Below are positions 1-8,165 of a DNA stretch of 64,000 nt, one piece after another. Each line of letters starts with the position of its first letter. The first letter of the stretch is position 1. The notes beneath the pieces were generated by a model. That model saw nothing but the letters and a program-made list of their open reading frames with translations, had not been told where the DNA came from and made no database searches. Made by a program: the position numbers and the translations under genes. The stretch is from Paenibacillus sediminis (GTDB lineage: Bacteria; Bacillota; Bacilli; Paenibacillales; Paenibacillaceae), in assembly GCF_017873765.1 (NCBI RefSeq), contig NZ_JAGGKP010000003.1, forward strand, positions 1 through 64,000, in the 5' to 3' direction.

Positions 1-105
1 CCCGAGCTGCCCTGAAGTATATACCAAATTGCCAATGCTTATGCCTTGCGAATACGGCCCAAGAGCGCCAGGAGCAGCAGATGTCGAAATCGCTTGTTTA
101 CTCAT
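1..105 (-). CDS. RidA/YjgF family enamine/imine deaminase (N-terminal part, cut by window edge)
   Basis: Only the first 35 codons are inside the window. They begin MSKQAISTSAAPGALGPYSQ and run on to a YTSGQLG stretch. The GPYSQ and TSGQ motifs are the hallmark of the RidA (YjgF/YER057c/UK114) family. These are small cytosolic trimers that hydrolyse reactive 2-aminoacrylate and other enamine/imine intermediates to 2-ketoacids, protecting PLP enzymes. The ATG follows a strong purine-rich ribosome site (GGAGAAGGAAGGG). The gene lies just downstream of, and on the same strand as, the MFS transporter gene, with an 86-base gap. The catalytic C-terminal arginine region lies outside the window. Confidence 0.85.
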   Translation of the reverse strand, partial: MSKQAISTSAAPGALGPYSQGISIGNLVYTSGQLG

Positions 106-191
106 ATGTATAACCCTTCCTTCTCCCTGTTTTTTCTTATTTTAAAACTGAATGTTTCAATTTGGCAAATGGCGGTTCACAAACCATTCTC

Positions 192-1364
192 TTAATCGCT
201 AAGAACTCGTCGTCCCAAAGTGAATGCCATTACTAACATAATAACCCCTGCACTCGCCTGCAAGCCATAAATCTGCATCCATAGCGGCAAGTCTGTAATC
301 CACTCATATACTTTACCGCCAATCATCGGTCCAATAAACGAAGCAAACCCGGTAACGGCTGAATAGACAGCGAAGAACATCGCACGTTCTGTCTTCGGTG
401 TGTCTCCGATTACAAAATTGAAAGACAACTGGTTGAACCCGCCCACACCGACACCAAGCAGCGTATGTACAATGATAAGAACAAGCAGTGTTGGGAAGAT
501 TGACAGGAGACCCCACGATAAGCATGACACAGCGATGATCGGCAACGTCCAGTAGAGCAGCTTCTTGTTGCTGTACTTCGCGTTTAGATTGCCCCATATG
601 TAGAAGCTGATCATCATCATTACCGTTTGAAGCACGGTAAGACCGGATACCGTCTGATAGTTAATTTTCAATAAATTAAGCATGACATAAGAGTACATAG
701 GAACAACGAGCGTCTGCACGAGCAGCCACATCGCTAAGAAGAAAGCGGCTCTAATAAAAGATTTATCGCGAAGCGGCCTTGTGAACATCGGGAGAAACTT
801 ACTTTCCGTGGAACGCTCAAATGGTACTTCCGGATAAAATAAGAAAATCAATATATTTAATAAAGCACATGTCCAAATCATAAAATATAGAACAAGAAAC
901 CCTTCCCCGCCTGGAACGCGATCAAGAACAGTGCCCCCAGCGAACATCGCAATACTGCCAAGCGCATTCAAAATTGTGTTGCGAATGCCAAAATAGCGAC
1001 CGCGAACACGGGCAGGCACAATATCACTAATGACTGAGGTCCAAAGCACACTGCCGGCAGTATTCGCTATAAAAGCAGCAGTATACATCACAATAAATGC
1101 GCTGACCCAATACTCTTTACTGAATATAAAAGGAATCAATCCCGTTGAACTCCATAAAATACGATGTAAGGCAACGAACAGGACGAGCATCCATTTGCGC
1201 CGCTTTAGCTTTTGCATCCAATAAGCAATTCCAATTTGCAGCACGTTTACAAATGTCGTAATCGCAAGTACGAATCCGATTTGCCCGGATGTCGCTCCTA
1301 AATAAAGTAAATATCCTGTAAGGAAGGGCTGTCCGAGCAGCACTCCGAATATCGTTGACGGCAT
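192..1364 (-). CDS. MFS transporter, 5' end probably frameshifted
   Basis: This 390-residue reading frame encodes a typical 12-helix major facilitator protein. There is a polar loop after helix 2 (KLKRRK), an RGRYFGIRN motif after helix 4, a cytoplasmic loop near residues 180-200 and a positively charged C-terminus. The substrate cannot be told. The first ATG (MPSTIF) is not preceded by a ribosome site and seems too far inside helix 1. The same frame reads upstream as ..RRNLWIGTIEG, which also looks coding, but it reaches a stop without an ATG, GTG or TTG. A neighbouring frame opens at a TTG at 1450, behind AAGGAG, and encodes a polar start (GDKERSEEKLLHSVE). Restoring one base in the AAA run near 1390 would join the two. 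The gene is therefore either frameshifted or carries a sequence error. Confidence 0.75.
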   Translation of the reverse strand: MPSTIFGVLLGQPFLTGYLLYLGATSGQIGFVLAITTFVNVLQIGIAYWMQKLKRRKWMLVLFVALHRILWSSTGLIPFIFSKEYWVSAFIVMYTAAFIANTAGSVLWTSVISDIVPARVRGRYFGIRNTILNALGSIAMFAGGTVLDRVPGGEGFLVLYFMIWTCALLNILIFLFYPEVPFERSTESKFLPMFTRPLRDKSFIRAAFFLAMWLLVQTLVVPMYSYVMLNLLKINYQTVSGLTVLQTVMMMISFYIWGNLNAKYSNKKLLYWTLPIIAVSCLSWGLLSIFPTLLVLIIVHTLLGVGVGGFNQLSFNFVIGDTPKTERAMFFAVYSAVTGFASFIGPMIGGKVYEWITDLPLWMQIYGLQASAGVIMLVMAFTLGRRVLSD

Positions 1365-1589
1365 TCCTTCTATTGTGCCGATCCACAGGTTTCTACGCTG
1401 TGCAGTAATTTTTCTTCTGAACGCTCTTTGTCTCCCCTTGGCTGTAACAAAAATGAGGGTTCACTCCTTCAATGTAAAAAATACTGACTGTTACCCATCA
1501 TATTACGCTCAAGGGAAGTGCAGTCAATACAAAATAAAGGAGCAGGTGACATTGAAATACGGAACAAAATAAGCGCCTTTTCCTCTCGT

Positions 1590-1619
1590 TTGTGTCTGTT
1601 TTCTTTAATTCGTTATAAT
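1590..1619 (+). promoter_or_regulatory. sigma-A promoter of the K+/H+ antiporter gene
   Basis: A TTGTGT element at 1590-1595 and a perfect TATAAT at 1614-1619 are separated by 18 bases. They lie about 30 bases before the GTG start at 1651, giving a very short leader with an in-place GGAGGTG ribosome site. Confidence 0.6.
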
Positions 1620-1650
1620 AAAAGAAATGCTAAATAATGGAGGTGACGCC

Positions 1651-3135
1651 GTGCATTTGACTTCGCTGAGCGATTCAATTATTTTCTTGCTTGCAATTCT
1701 TCTTCTTATCGGAGTATTAACGACTAAATTTTCAACTCGCTTCGGTCTCCCTGCACTTGTATTTTTTATTGCCGCAGGGATGATCTTGAACCGTTTTGTA
1801 TTTTTTGACAATGCGTTTCTAACGCAGCTCGTAGGTATGCTGGCACTCATTGTTATTTTGTTTGAAGGCGGGATGCAAACTAAATTTAAAACGATCAAGC
1901 CGGTCATCCCGGCAGCTCTGTCGCTTGCAACTGTGGGCGTTCTGCTCACAACAATAATTGTAGGGGTATGTGCCAAATATATTTTACACGTGACATGGCC
2001 TGAAGCGTTTTTGTTTGGAAGTATAGTAGGCTCAACCGATGCAGCAGCTGTGTTCTCTGTCCTAGGCGGCAAAAATATTAAAGAACGCATCACTTCTACT
2101 CTTGAGGCAGAATCGGGAAGCAATGACCCGATGGCGGTCTTCTTGACAGTATCGTTAATCGAATGGATCAAACAACCCGAAGCGCATATATGGCATTTAA
2201 TATTGTCTTTTTTCTGGGAAATGGGCTTCGGTCTCATCTTAGGACTTGTTTTCGGCTGGATTGGCGTACGAACGATTAACCGAATTAATTTCGATTCCTC
2301 TGGACTCTATCCTGTGATGGCAATCGGCTTTGCTATTCTTACATATAGCTCGGCGTCACTTATCGGCGTCAGCGGTTTGCTTGCAGTGTACATTATGGCA
2401 ATGGTGCTCGGTAATTCGGATTTAACTTACAGCCGCTCTATTTTATCATTCAATTCGGGTTTTGCTTGGATGATGCAAATTGGGATGTTCGTCTTGCTCG
2501 GTCTGCTCGTCTTCCCTGATCAGCTGCCCAGTATTATATGGGAAGGCATTCTCCTCTCCCTCCTGCTTATGCTTGTGGCAAGACCAATCGGCGTGTTTAT
2601 TAGCACGATGTTCATGAAATTTAGCTTTAACGAGAAGATATTGATCTCTTGGGCAGGACTACGCGGTGCGGTTCCCATTGTTCTGGCAACGTACCCGCTC
2701 ATGGCTGGACTTGAGATTGGGCATCTATTCTTCAACGTTGTCTTTTTCGTCGTACTGACTTCAGCTGTCATTCAGGGATCAACCATCTCCCCTCTAGCCA
2801 CTAAGCTTGGACTTGTAGGTGAGCAAGTAGCTCTGCCGCCTACGCTGTTAGAGCTTGTCGCCCTAGGCAAAACGAAATCGGAAATTAATCATTGCGAAGT
2901 TCGCGAAGGCATGGTGATTGCCGGCAAGGAGATTCAGCAGCTTAACCTGCCTGACGATGTACTGTTCACTGCCATTATCCGCGGCGAGCAAATTGTTACC
3001 CCGCGCGGCAACACGGTTATTGAGCCTGGCGATACGATCTACATACTGGCACCAAAGACGAAGAGAGATCAGATCAAGCGGCTTCTCTTCTCACAAAATA
3101 AGGTTCAGCAAGATACAGTAAGTAGCACTTCGTAA
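1651..3135 (+). CDS. K+/H+ (or Na+/H+) antiporter, CPA1 NhaP type with C-terminal RCK_C domain
   Basis: The protein has about 494 residues. Residues 1-380 form a CPA1-type transporter core of about 12 helices. Diagnostic motifs are the FEGG in helix 4 (ILFEGGMQT), the GSTDAAAVFS segment and the ESGSNDPMAV segment; the conserved acidic residues there bind the cation. After residue 395 there is a soluble TrkA-C (RCK_C) domain (EINHCEVREGMVIAGKEI, then GDTIYILAP), as in the CvrA/YjbQ group of potassium/proton antiporters that use a nucleotide or ion sensor domain. The GTG at 1651 is chosen over an upstream ATG because GGAGGTG sits seven bases before it and covers that ATG's downstream region. 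It is monocistronic, with its own promoter and terminator. It probably serves pH or K+ homeostasis. Confidence 0.85.
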   Translation: MHLTSLSDSIIFLLAILLLIGVLTTKFSTRFGLPALVFFIAAGMILNRFVFFDNAFLTQLVGMLALIVILFEGGMQTKFKTIKPVIPAALSLATVGVLLTTIIVGVCAKYILHVTWPEAFLFGSIVGSTDAAAVFSVLGGKNIKERITSTLEAESGSNDPMAVFLTVSLIEWIKQPEAHIWHLILSFFWEMGFGLILGLVFGWIGVRTINRINFDSSGLYPVMAIGFAILTYSSASLIGVSGLLAVYIMAMVLGNSDLTYSRSILSFNSGFAWMMQIGMFVLLGLLVFPDQLPSIIWEGILLSLLLMLVARPIGVFISTMFMKFSFNEKILISWAGLRGAVPIVLATYPLMAGLEIGHLFFNVVFFVVLTSAVIQGSTISPLATKLGLVGEQVALPPTLLELVALGKTKSEINHCEVREGMVIAGKEIQQLNLPDDVLFTAIIRGEQIVTPRGNTVIEPGDTIYILAPKTKRDQIKRLLFSQNKVQQDTVSSTS

Positions 3136-3170
3136 TCACTAATCACTTGGCAACTTCAATTCTAAAATGT

Positions 3171-3208
3171 GAAGGGCTTATGGATCCATCTCTTAAGCCC
3201 TTCTTTTA
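3171..3208 (+). terminator. intrinsic terminator after the antiporter gene
   Basis: GAAGGGCTTA (3171-3180) pairs perfectly with TAAGCCCTTC (3194-3203), and a TTTTA tail follows. Confidence 0.8.
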
Positions 3209-3537
3209 TGCTTTATTTGCAAAACACATCCAAATGCTGTATAATATTAACTTGTTGATTAACCCTCAATACGTTTCCTCTTTAAGAAATTCCTCTATAA
3301 GTACCATCTCATTTTTAAATTCCTATTTGATCAACCCTAAGAGTAAGAATTATTGAGCATTTCTGATTCACACTGGCGCGGTCACTGGAGCCGCAAGGAC
3401 AAAAGAGAGGTAGGGCTTTTGTTGTTTTAGAAAATAGAATGTTGGTGTTACACACATCTGGAAGGAACCGTTCGCCTTGCTTCACCGCTGAAGGCATGGG
3501 TTAATAATATATATAGCTTAGATAAGCTTACTACAAA

Positions 3538-3575
3538 GAGGCATCTGCTATGGATCTTATCCATACAGGTGCCTC
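3538..3575 (+). other. long hairpin in a gene-free region
   Basis: The stretch from 3209 to 3700 has no convincing gene. It contains a strong hairpin in which GAGGCA, CTG and ATGGAT on the left pair with ATCCAT, CAG and TGCCTC on the right. No T-run follows, so it is not a clear terminator. The segment 3360-3500 just before it is richer in G and C than its surroundings and could be a structured RNA. I could not match it to any family I know. Confidence 0.4.
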
Positions 3576-3700
3576 GCCTAATTTCAGCAGAAAATGCCCT
3601 CATTCTAACTGACTTTTTTTATAAGCTCCATTCATAGATGCGAAATCCGGACAACATTTTACTTCGATTATTTTAAAATTATAAACTTACGTTAATATGC

Positions 3701-3736
3701 AAAAACGCGGTCTCCGAAATAATCGGATTCCGCGCT
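3701..3736 (-). terminator. terminator downstream of tRNA-Thr
   Basis: On the minus strand a GCGCGG/TCCGA arm pairs with TCGGA/CCGCG, followed by TTTTTGC. It lies directly after the 3' end of the tRNA gene. Confidence 0.85.
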
Positions 3737-3755
3737 TTATTTGTGCTTACAGCAA

Positions 3756-3827
3756 TGCTGGTGAAGGGAATTGAACCCCCGACCTACGCATTACGAGTGC
3801 GTTGCTCTACCCCTGAGCTACACCAGC
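3756..3827 (-). tRNA. tRNA-Thr (anticodon CGU)
   Basis: A 72-base cloverleaf can be drawn. The acceptor stem GCTGGTG pairs with CACCAGC, the discriminator base is A, the D-loop is GCTCAGGGGTAGAGC, and the anticodon stem ACGCA/TGCGT encloses the loop CTCGTAA. The T arm contains GGTTCAATTCC. The anticodon CGT reads ACG threonine codons. No CCA is encoded. Confidence 0.95.
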
Positions 3828-3897
3828 AAGTATTTCAAACAAAAAATATTATACCGCAGTTACACGTTTTTTCAACCCAATCTCGCCCTTTTGGATA

Positions 3898-4200
3898 TTA
3901 TTTCAATTTCTCTCTAACCGAATTCAGCTTCTGTTCACTAGAGGACGGTTTGTCGCGGCGGTCATCCATTTTCACCGATGTCGACACACGGCCTGCTCCT
4001 GATTGAAACGGCACTTCATGCAGCGCCGTAATGGCACGCCATACATCGTCAAGCGGTCCTTCAATAATCGTACTCATGGACGTCAATTGATACTTTACAC
4101 CCTTCTGCCTTGCCAATACCTTCTGCATATCCGCTACGTAGCTGCTCAGACTCGTTGTAGCTGTCCCAACTGGAATGATCGTAACTTCTGCAATAGCCAC
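3898..4200 (-). CDS. MTH1187/YqgV family thiamine-binding-fold protein
   Basis: This is a 101-residue cytosolic protein with the family pattern AIAEVTIIPVGT....LSSYVADMQKVL, then a central YQLTSMSTIIEG and a helix VWRAITALHEV. It matches the small UPF0045/MTH1187 family (YqgV in Bacillus), ferredoxin-like oligomers shown in some members to bind thiamine. The role in the cell is not established. The C-terminal tail (KMDDRRDKPSSSEQK) is charged and probably disordered. A GTG start at 4200 is preferred because GGAGG lies eight bases upstream; an upstream ATG at 4239 has no ribosome site. It stands alone, divergent from nrdA. Confidence 0.75.
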   Translation of the reverse strand: MAIAEVTIIPVGTATTSLSSYVADMQKVLARQKGVKYQLTSMSTIIEGPLDDVWRAITALHEVPFQSGAGRVSTSVKMDDRRDKPSSSEQKLNSVREKLK

Positions 4201-4451
4201 TTTTTCACCTCCTCTTTTCTCCATATATATTGTAAGCAATAACGAGGTTCTGATGCAAAAAATAGTCCTTTTTGGATCTACAAACAGGAATTTATTTTCT
4301 ATGAATTTCGACCTATTTTATTTTTTTCCACTACCAATTACCCTAGTGTTTTTCTCGAAATTTTGTTATACTGCTCCTTGCTGTCTATTAAATTTTCTGG
4401 TTTACAAACACTATATATTGATGTAAATTAAGATAACAACAACGAAATATA

Positions 4452-4597
4452 GTGTGAACGGCCATTTTCGTCATTTTACAAGCTGCAACTTAATAGGGAA
4501 GCACAGAGAGATTCTGTCAAAGTCCCGCCACAGTAACCGGCATCCGGTTAAACGACAAAAAACGAGCATTTCTGACTCGGTTAGAACATGCTTTTTT
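4452..4597 (+). promoter_or_regulatory. cobalamin riboswitch with intrinsic terminator, leader of nrdAB
   Basis: The leader contains the conserved cobalamin aptamer core TAATAGGGAA (4491-4500) and CCCGCCACAGTAA (4524-4536), separated by a short hairpin (CAGAGAGATTCTG). An AACCGG/CCGGTT hairpin follows at 4535-4549. Immediately downstream, GCAT..TCT pairs with AGA..ATGC and a T6 run follows (4564-4597), forming a terminator just before the nrdA ribosome site GAGGAG. The inferred logic is that bound adenosylcobalamin favours termination. The peripheral stems are reduced, so the exact aptamer class is uncertain. Confidence 0.82.
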
Positions 4598-4628
4598 CAA
4601 TCTGCTTCGAAAGTGAGGAGTTATCATC

Positions 4629-6962
4629 GTGCCACAAACTGTCATCAAACCAAACAACCGTCAACTTGCTTTTGACCCATCGAGAATTGAAGCATATGCT
4701 GATCGAATACTCGAAGGACTTGAGTCATTGGACAAAGAACGACTCATTCGCGGGGTTCATGCCAAGCTAAGAAGAAATGAGATTACAGGGGAAGAAATCA
4801 GCAACGCGTTTACCATGTCTGCCCTTGAACTCGTTACGAAAGAAGAACCTAACTGGAAATACGCTGCAGCGCGTTCCCTTCTTACCTCTCTTTACAAGAA
4901 AGCAGCTTTCAACCGCGGTTACAAAGCTTATTCCGATCGTCCTTACGGAGCGTTCTATCCTTTAATCTCCGATCTTGTTAAGCAAGGAATTTATCGTGAA
5001 GAGCTGCTTGAAGCATATACAAAAGAGCAAATCGAAGAACTTGGTGCACATATCGACTACACTCGTGATCTATTGTTCGATTACATAGGTTTGTTAACCT
5101 TGACTGAACGTTATCTAACAACAGATTTCGATGGCCGTGTTATGGAATTGCCGCAAGAGCGCTACATGGTTATCGCGATGTACCTCATGCATAAAGAACC
5201 AGCTGACAAGCGTCTTGAGCTCGTTAAAGAAGCTTACTGGGCAATGAGTAATCTATACATGACTGCTGCTACACCTACGATGTCTAATGCAGGCAAGAAG
5301 GTCGCTGGTCAGCTTTCAAGCTGCTTCATCGATACCGTAGATGACTCCCTTGAAGGTATTTTCGATTCCAATACAGATATTGCACGTTTGAGTAAAATGG
5401 GCGGCGGTATTGGCGTCTATCTTGGTAAAGTACGGGCACGCGGATCAGACATTCGCGGACATAAAAACACAAGCTCAGGCGTTATTCCATGGATTCGCCA
5501 GCTGAACAACACCGCTGTCAGCGTTGATCAGCTCGGTACTCGTAAAGGTGCAGTAGCTGTTTATCTCGACGTATTCCACAAGGACATTCTCGCGTTCCTT
5601 GATTTGAAACTGAACAACGGCGACGAACGGATGCGTGCGCACGATATTTTCCACGGAGTCGTTATTCCTGACTTGTTCATGGAAGCCGTTGAAGCACGCG
5701 GAGATTGGCACTTGTTCGATCCGCATGAAGTGAAGAAAACGATGGGCTGGAAAGATGCGCAAGGTCGTGCACTTGGACTTGAGGACTTCTACGATGAGAA
5801 ATTCGGCGAAGGTTCCTTCCGCCAGAAATATGCTGAAGCTGTTGCAAATCCAGCATTGTCCCGTATTACAGTTCCGGCAATCGATATTATGAAACGGATT
5901 ATGAAATCTCAGCTTGAGACAGGTACACCGTACATGTTCTACAAAGATACCGTTAACCGTGCGAACCCGAACCGTGCACATGGTATCATCTACTGCTCTA
6001 ACCTTTGCACAGAAATTATGCAAAACCAATCGCCTACAGTGATTGAGCAGGAAGAACTCGTAACGAAAGACGGACAAACTCGTATTGTCATCTCCAAAAT
6101 TCCAGGAGACTTCGTTGTCTGCAACTTGAACTCGATTCATTTGGCTCGTGCAGTACCTGCTGGCGTGCTCGAACGTCTCGTTCCGATTCAAACACGTATG
6201 CTGGACAACGTAATCGACATTAACAACATTGAAGTGCTTCAAGCACAATACACAAACAGTCAGTACCGTGCAATTGGTCTGGGCACTTTCGGCCTTCATC
6301 ATTTGCTCGCGCTCGAAGGCATTCGCTGGGAATCTGACGAAGCTGTAGCATACAATGATGCACTCTATGAGAAAATTAACTACTTGCTCATCAAATCCAG
6401 CATGGAACTTGCTAAAGAAAAAGGATACTATCCTAAATTCAAAGGTTCTGATTGGGAAAATGGCAACTACTTCACGCTCCGCGGATACACTGACGGAGAG
6501 CATGAAGGTAAATTTGTAACGACCGAACAATGGCGTGAACTGCAAGCCGAAGTACAAAAACACGGCGTACGTAATGCTTGGATGTTCGCTATCGCTCCTA
6601 ACGGATCGACTTCCATTATTGCCGGTTCAACAGCCAGCATTGATCCACTGTATGACTTGTTGTCTTATGAAGAGAAAACAACATACAAGATTGCTAACCC
6701 AGCTCCAGATCTATCTGAGAAAACAATCTGGTACTACAAAACAGCGTTCATGATTGATCAGAACTGGTCCATCAAGATGGCAGCCGCTCGTCAACGTCAC
6801 GTTGACCAAGGCCAAAGCTTCAACCTGTATGTACGTCCTGACATCCATGCGAAGGACTTCCTAGCACTCCATCTGCACGCTTGGAGAGCTGGACTTAAAT
6901 CTACGTATTATGTGCGCAGCAGAGCGCTTACGATCGAAGAATGTGAGTCTTGTGCATCATAA
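4629..6962 (+). CDS. nrdA: class Ia ribonucleoside-diphosphate reductase, large (alpha) subunit
   Basis: This 777-residue protein reduces ribonucleoside diphosphates to deoxyribonucleotides together with NrdB. Residues 5-90 resemble an ATP-cone allosteric domain (VIKPNNRQLAFDPSRI). The active site is complete: Cys232 (GQLSSCF) and Cys498 (VVCNLNS) are the redox pair. Asn458, Cys460 and Glu462 (NLCTE) are the thiyl-radical motif. The C-terminal CESC pair (Cys772, Cys775) passes electrons from thioredoxin or glutaredoxin. A run of Gly and Met (KMGGGIGVYLG) and PNGSTSIIAGSTASIDP are also classical. The GTG start sits behind GAGGAG. It forms an operon with nrdB (22-base gap) behind a cobalamin riboswitch. 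This suggests the B12-independent enzyme is switched off when B12 is plentiful and a B12-dependent reductase elsewhere takes over. Confidence 0.96.
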   Translation: MPQTVIKPNNRQLAFDPSRIEAYADRILEGLESLDKERLIRGVHAKLRRNEITGEEISNAFTMSALELVTKEEPNWKYAAARSLLTSLYKKAAFNRGYKAYSDRPYGAFYPLISDLVKQGIYREELLEAYTKEQIEELGAHIDYTRDLLFDYIGLLTLTERYLTTDFDGRVMELPQERYMVIAMYLMHKEPADKRLELVKEAYWAMSNLYMTAATPTMSNAGKKVAGQLSSCFIDTVDDSLEGIFDSNTDIARLSKMGGGIGVYLGKVRARGSDIRGHKNTSSGVIPWIRQLNNTAVSVDQLGTRKGAVAVYLDVFHKDILAFLDLKLNNGDERMRAHDIFHGVVIPDLFMEAVEARGDWHLFDPHEVKKTMGWKDAQGRALGLEDFYDEKFGEGSFRQKYAEAVANPALSRITVPAIDIMKRIMKSQLETGTPYMFYKDTVNRANPNRAHGIIYCSNLCTEIMQNQSPTVIEQEELVTKDGQTRIVISKIPGDFVVCNLNSIHLARAVPAGVLERLVPIQTRMLDNVIDINNIEVLQAQYTNSQYRAIGLGTFGLHHLLALEGIRWESDEAVAYNDALYEKINYLLIKSSMELAKEKGYYPKFKGSDWENGNYFTLRGYTDGEHEGKFVTTEQWRELQAEVQKHGVRNAWMFAIAPNGSTSIIAGSTASIDPLYDLLSYEEKTTYKIANPAPDLSEKTIWYYKTAFMIDQNWSIKMAAARQRHVDQGQSFNLYVRPDIHAKDFLALHLHAWRAGLKSTYYVRSRALTIEECESCAS

Positions 6963-6984
6963 TATTTAAGGAGAGGTGACAACA

Positions 6985-8016
6985 TTGCAACTTCAAAAAA
7001 TATTTAACACCGAAGCACCGAACCGTTCTAACCGTATTATCGAAGGCGAAACGTCTGGGATTCTGAACTGGGACGACATCCGTATGCCGCAAATGTACAA
7101 GCTGTACAAAGTACTTTTGCTAAATTACTGGATTGCCGACGAAATCCCAATGTCTAAAGATGCTCAGCAGTTTCCACTGCTGGATCCTGAAGAGCAACGC
7201 ACTTTCAAAATCAACATCTCCCTGCTCGCTGTTCTAGATTCTATGCAGACGATGTTTGTAGGGGATGTGAAACGATATTTCACCGATTCATCGCTGGAAG
7301 CCATTTCTGCGATCATCGGACAGCAGGAAGTCGTGCATAACCAATCTTATTCTTACGTGCTCTCCTCCATCGTATCAGAACAAGAGCAGAAAGAAATTTT
7401 TGAATATTGGAAGCACGATCCGGTTCTGCTCGAACGCAACCGGTTTATCGCTGACATTTATCAAGATTTCCGCAATGAGCAAACGCCGCAAACGTTCTTC
7501 AAAGCGCTCGTGGCTGACCTCATTCTAGAAGGTGTATTCTTCTATAGTACGTTCGCCTTCTTCTATAATTTAGCTCGCGATCAGAAGATGATGGCTACAA
7601 GCCAAATGATCTCATACATTCAGCGCGACGAGAATCAGCACTGCTACTTCTTCGCAGAAGTGTTCAAGCAGCTTCTTCTCGACTTCCCAGAGCTGAACAC
7701 GAAAGAGAATATCGATTACTTGTACCGCACGTTCGACCGCGCGGTTGAGCTTGAAACGAACTGGGCTCATTATACGCTTAAGAATGTAAAAGGTATTGAT
7801 CTTAACGAGCTTGAGCATTATATCAAATATATTGCGAACAGACGCCTCACACTTATGGGCCTTGAAAAAGCCTACGAAGGCGTCGATGTGAACAGTATGC
7901 CTTGGATCAAACCATTCTCTGATGAAGCACTTAACTCGACGAAGACAGACTTCTTCGAAGCGAAATCCCGTAACTACGGTAAAGTAGGCGACGATAACGG
8001 CTTTGATGATCTGTAA
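6985..8016 (+). CDS. nrdB: class Ia ribonucleoside-diphosphate reductase, small (beta) subunit
   Basis: This is the 343-residue diiron/tyrosyl-radical subunit that generates the radical used by NrdA. The ligand set is complete and in the usual spacing: Asp85, Glu115, His118, Glu182, Glu216 and His219. Tyr122 in EVVHNQSY is the radical tyrosine, at the same position as in the E. coli protein. The start is taken as TTG at 6985, because AAGGAGAGGTGA lies just before it. A GTG at 6976 is in frame but falls inside that ribosome site. It is co-transcribed with nrdA and followed by a long hairpin terminator. Confidence 0.95.
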   Translation: MQLQKIFNTEAPNRSNRIIEGETSGILNWDDIRMPQMYKLYKVLLLNYWIADEIPMSKDAQQFPLLDPEEQRTFKINISLLAVLDSMQTMFVGDVKRYFTDSSLEAISAIIGQQEVVHNQSYSYVLSSIVSEQEQKEIFEYWKHDPVLLERNRFIADIYQDFRNEQTPQTFFKALVADLILEGVFFYSTFAFFYNLARDQKMMATSQMISYIQRDENQHCYFFAEVFKQLLLDFPELNTKENIDYLYRTFDRAVELETNWAHYTLKNVKGIDLNELEHYIKYIANRRLTLMGLEKAYEGVDVNSMPWIKPFSDEALNSTKTDFFEAKSRNYGKVGDDNGFDDL

Positions 8017-8027
8017 AATAGAATAAA

Positions 8028-8066
8028 CACAAATAAGACTGCCCAATAGGGGCAGTCTTATTTGTG
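8028..8066. terminator. long perfect hairpin after nrdB
   Basis: CACAAATAAGACTGCCC and GGGCAGTCTTATTTGTG form a 17-bp stem with a very short loop. The A-rich and T-rich arms make it usable in both directions. Confidence 0.85.
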
Positions 8067-8111
8067 TATCGTAAGGAAGTTGATTTTTATTTCACCGTCA
8101 GAACAGCATAA

Positions 8112-8158
8112 AAAAGAACATATAATCCTCTGTCTAGTGAATTACATGTTCTTGATTT
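8112..8158 (-). terminator. terminator of the iron permease gene
   Basis: On the minus strand AAGAACATGTAAT pairs with ATTATATGTTCTT and is followed by a T-run, just after the permease stop codon. Confidence 0.8.
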
Positions 8159-8165
8159 TCATCTA

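Noticed and set aside
1605..2237. 210-codon open frame antisense to the antiporter gene
   Set aside because: Overlaps the antiporter on the opposite strand; composition rich in Ser, Ile and Asn without any domain.
3360..3500. A second cobalamin or T-box riboswitch
   Set aside because: A CACTGG and GGAAGG resemblance was noticed, but the conserved cores (AGGGAA, CCCGCCAC..., GGTGGNACCGCG) are absent.
5475..6563. 362-codon open frame antisense to nrdA
   Set aside because: It lies wholly opposite the highly conserved nrdA coding sequence, has low-complexity Phe/Cys/Val-rich composition and no ribosome site; a codon-bias shadow.
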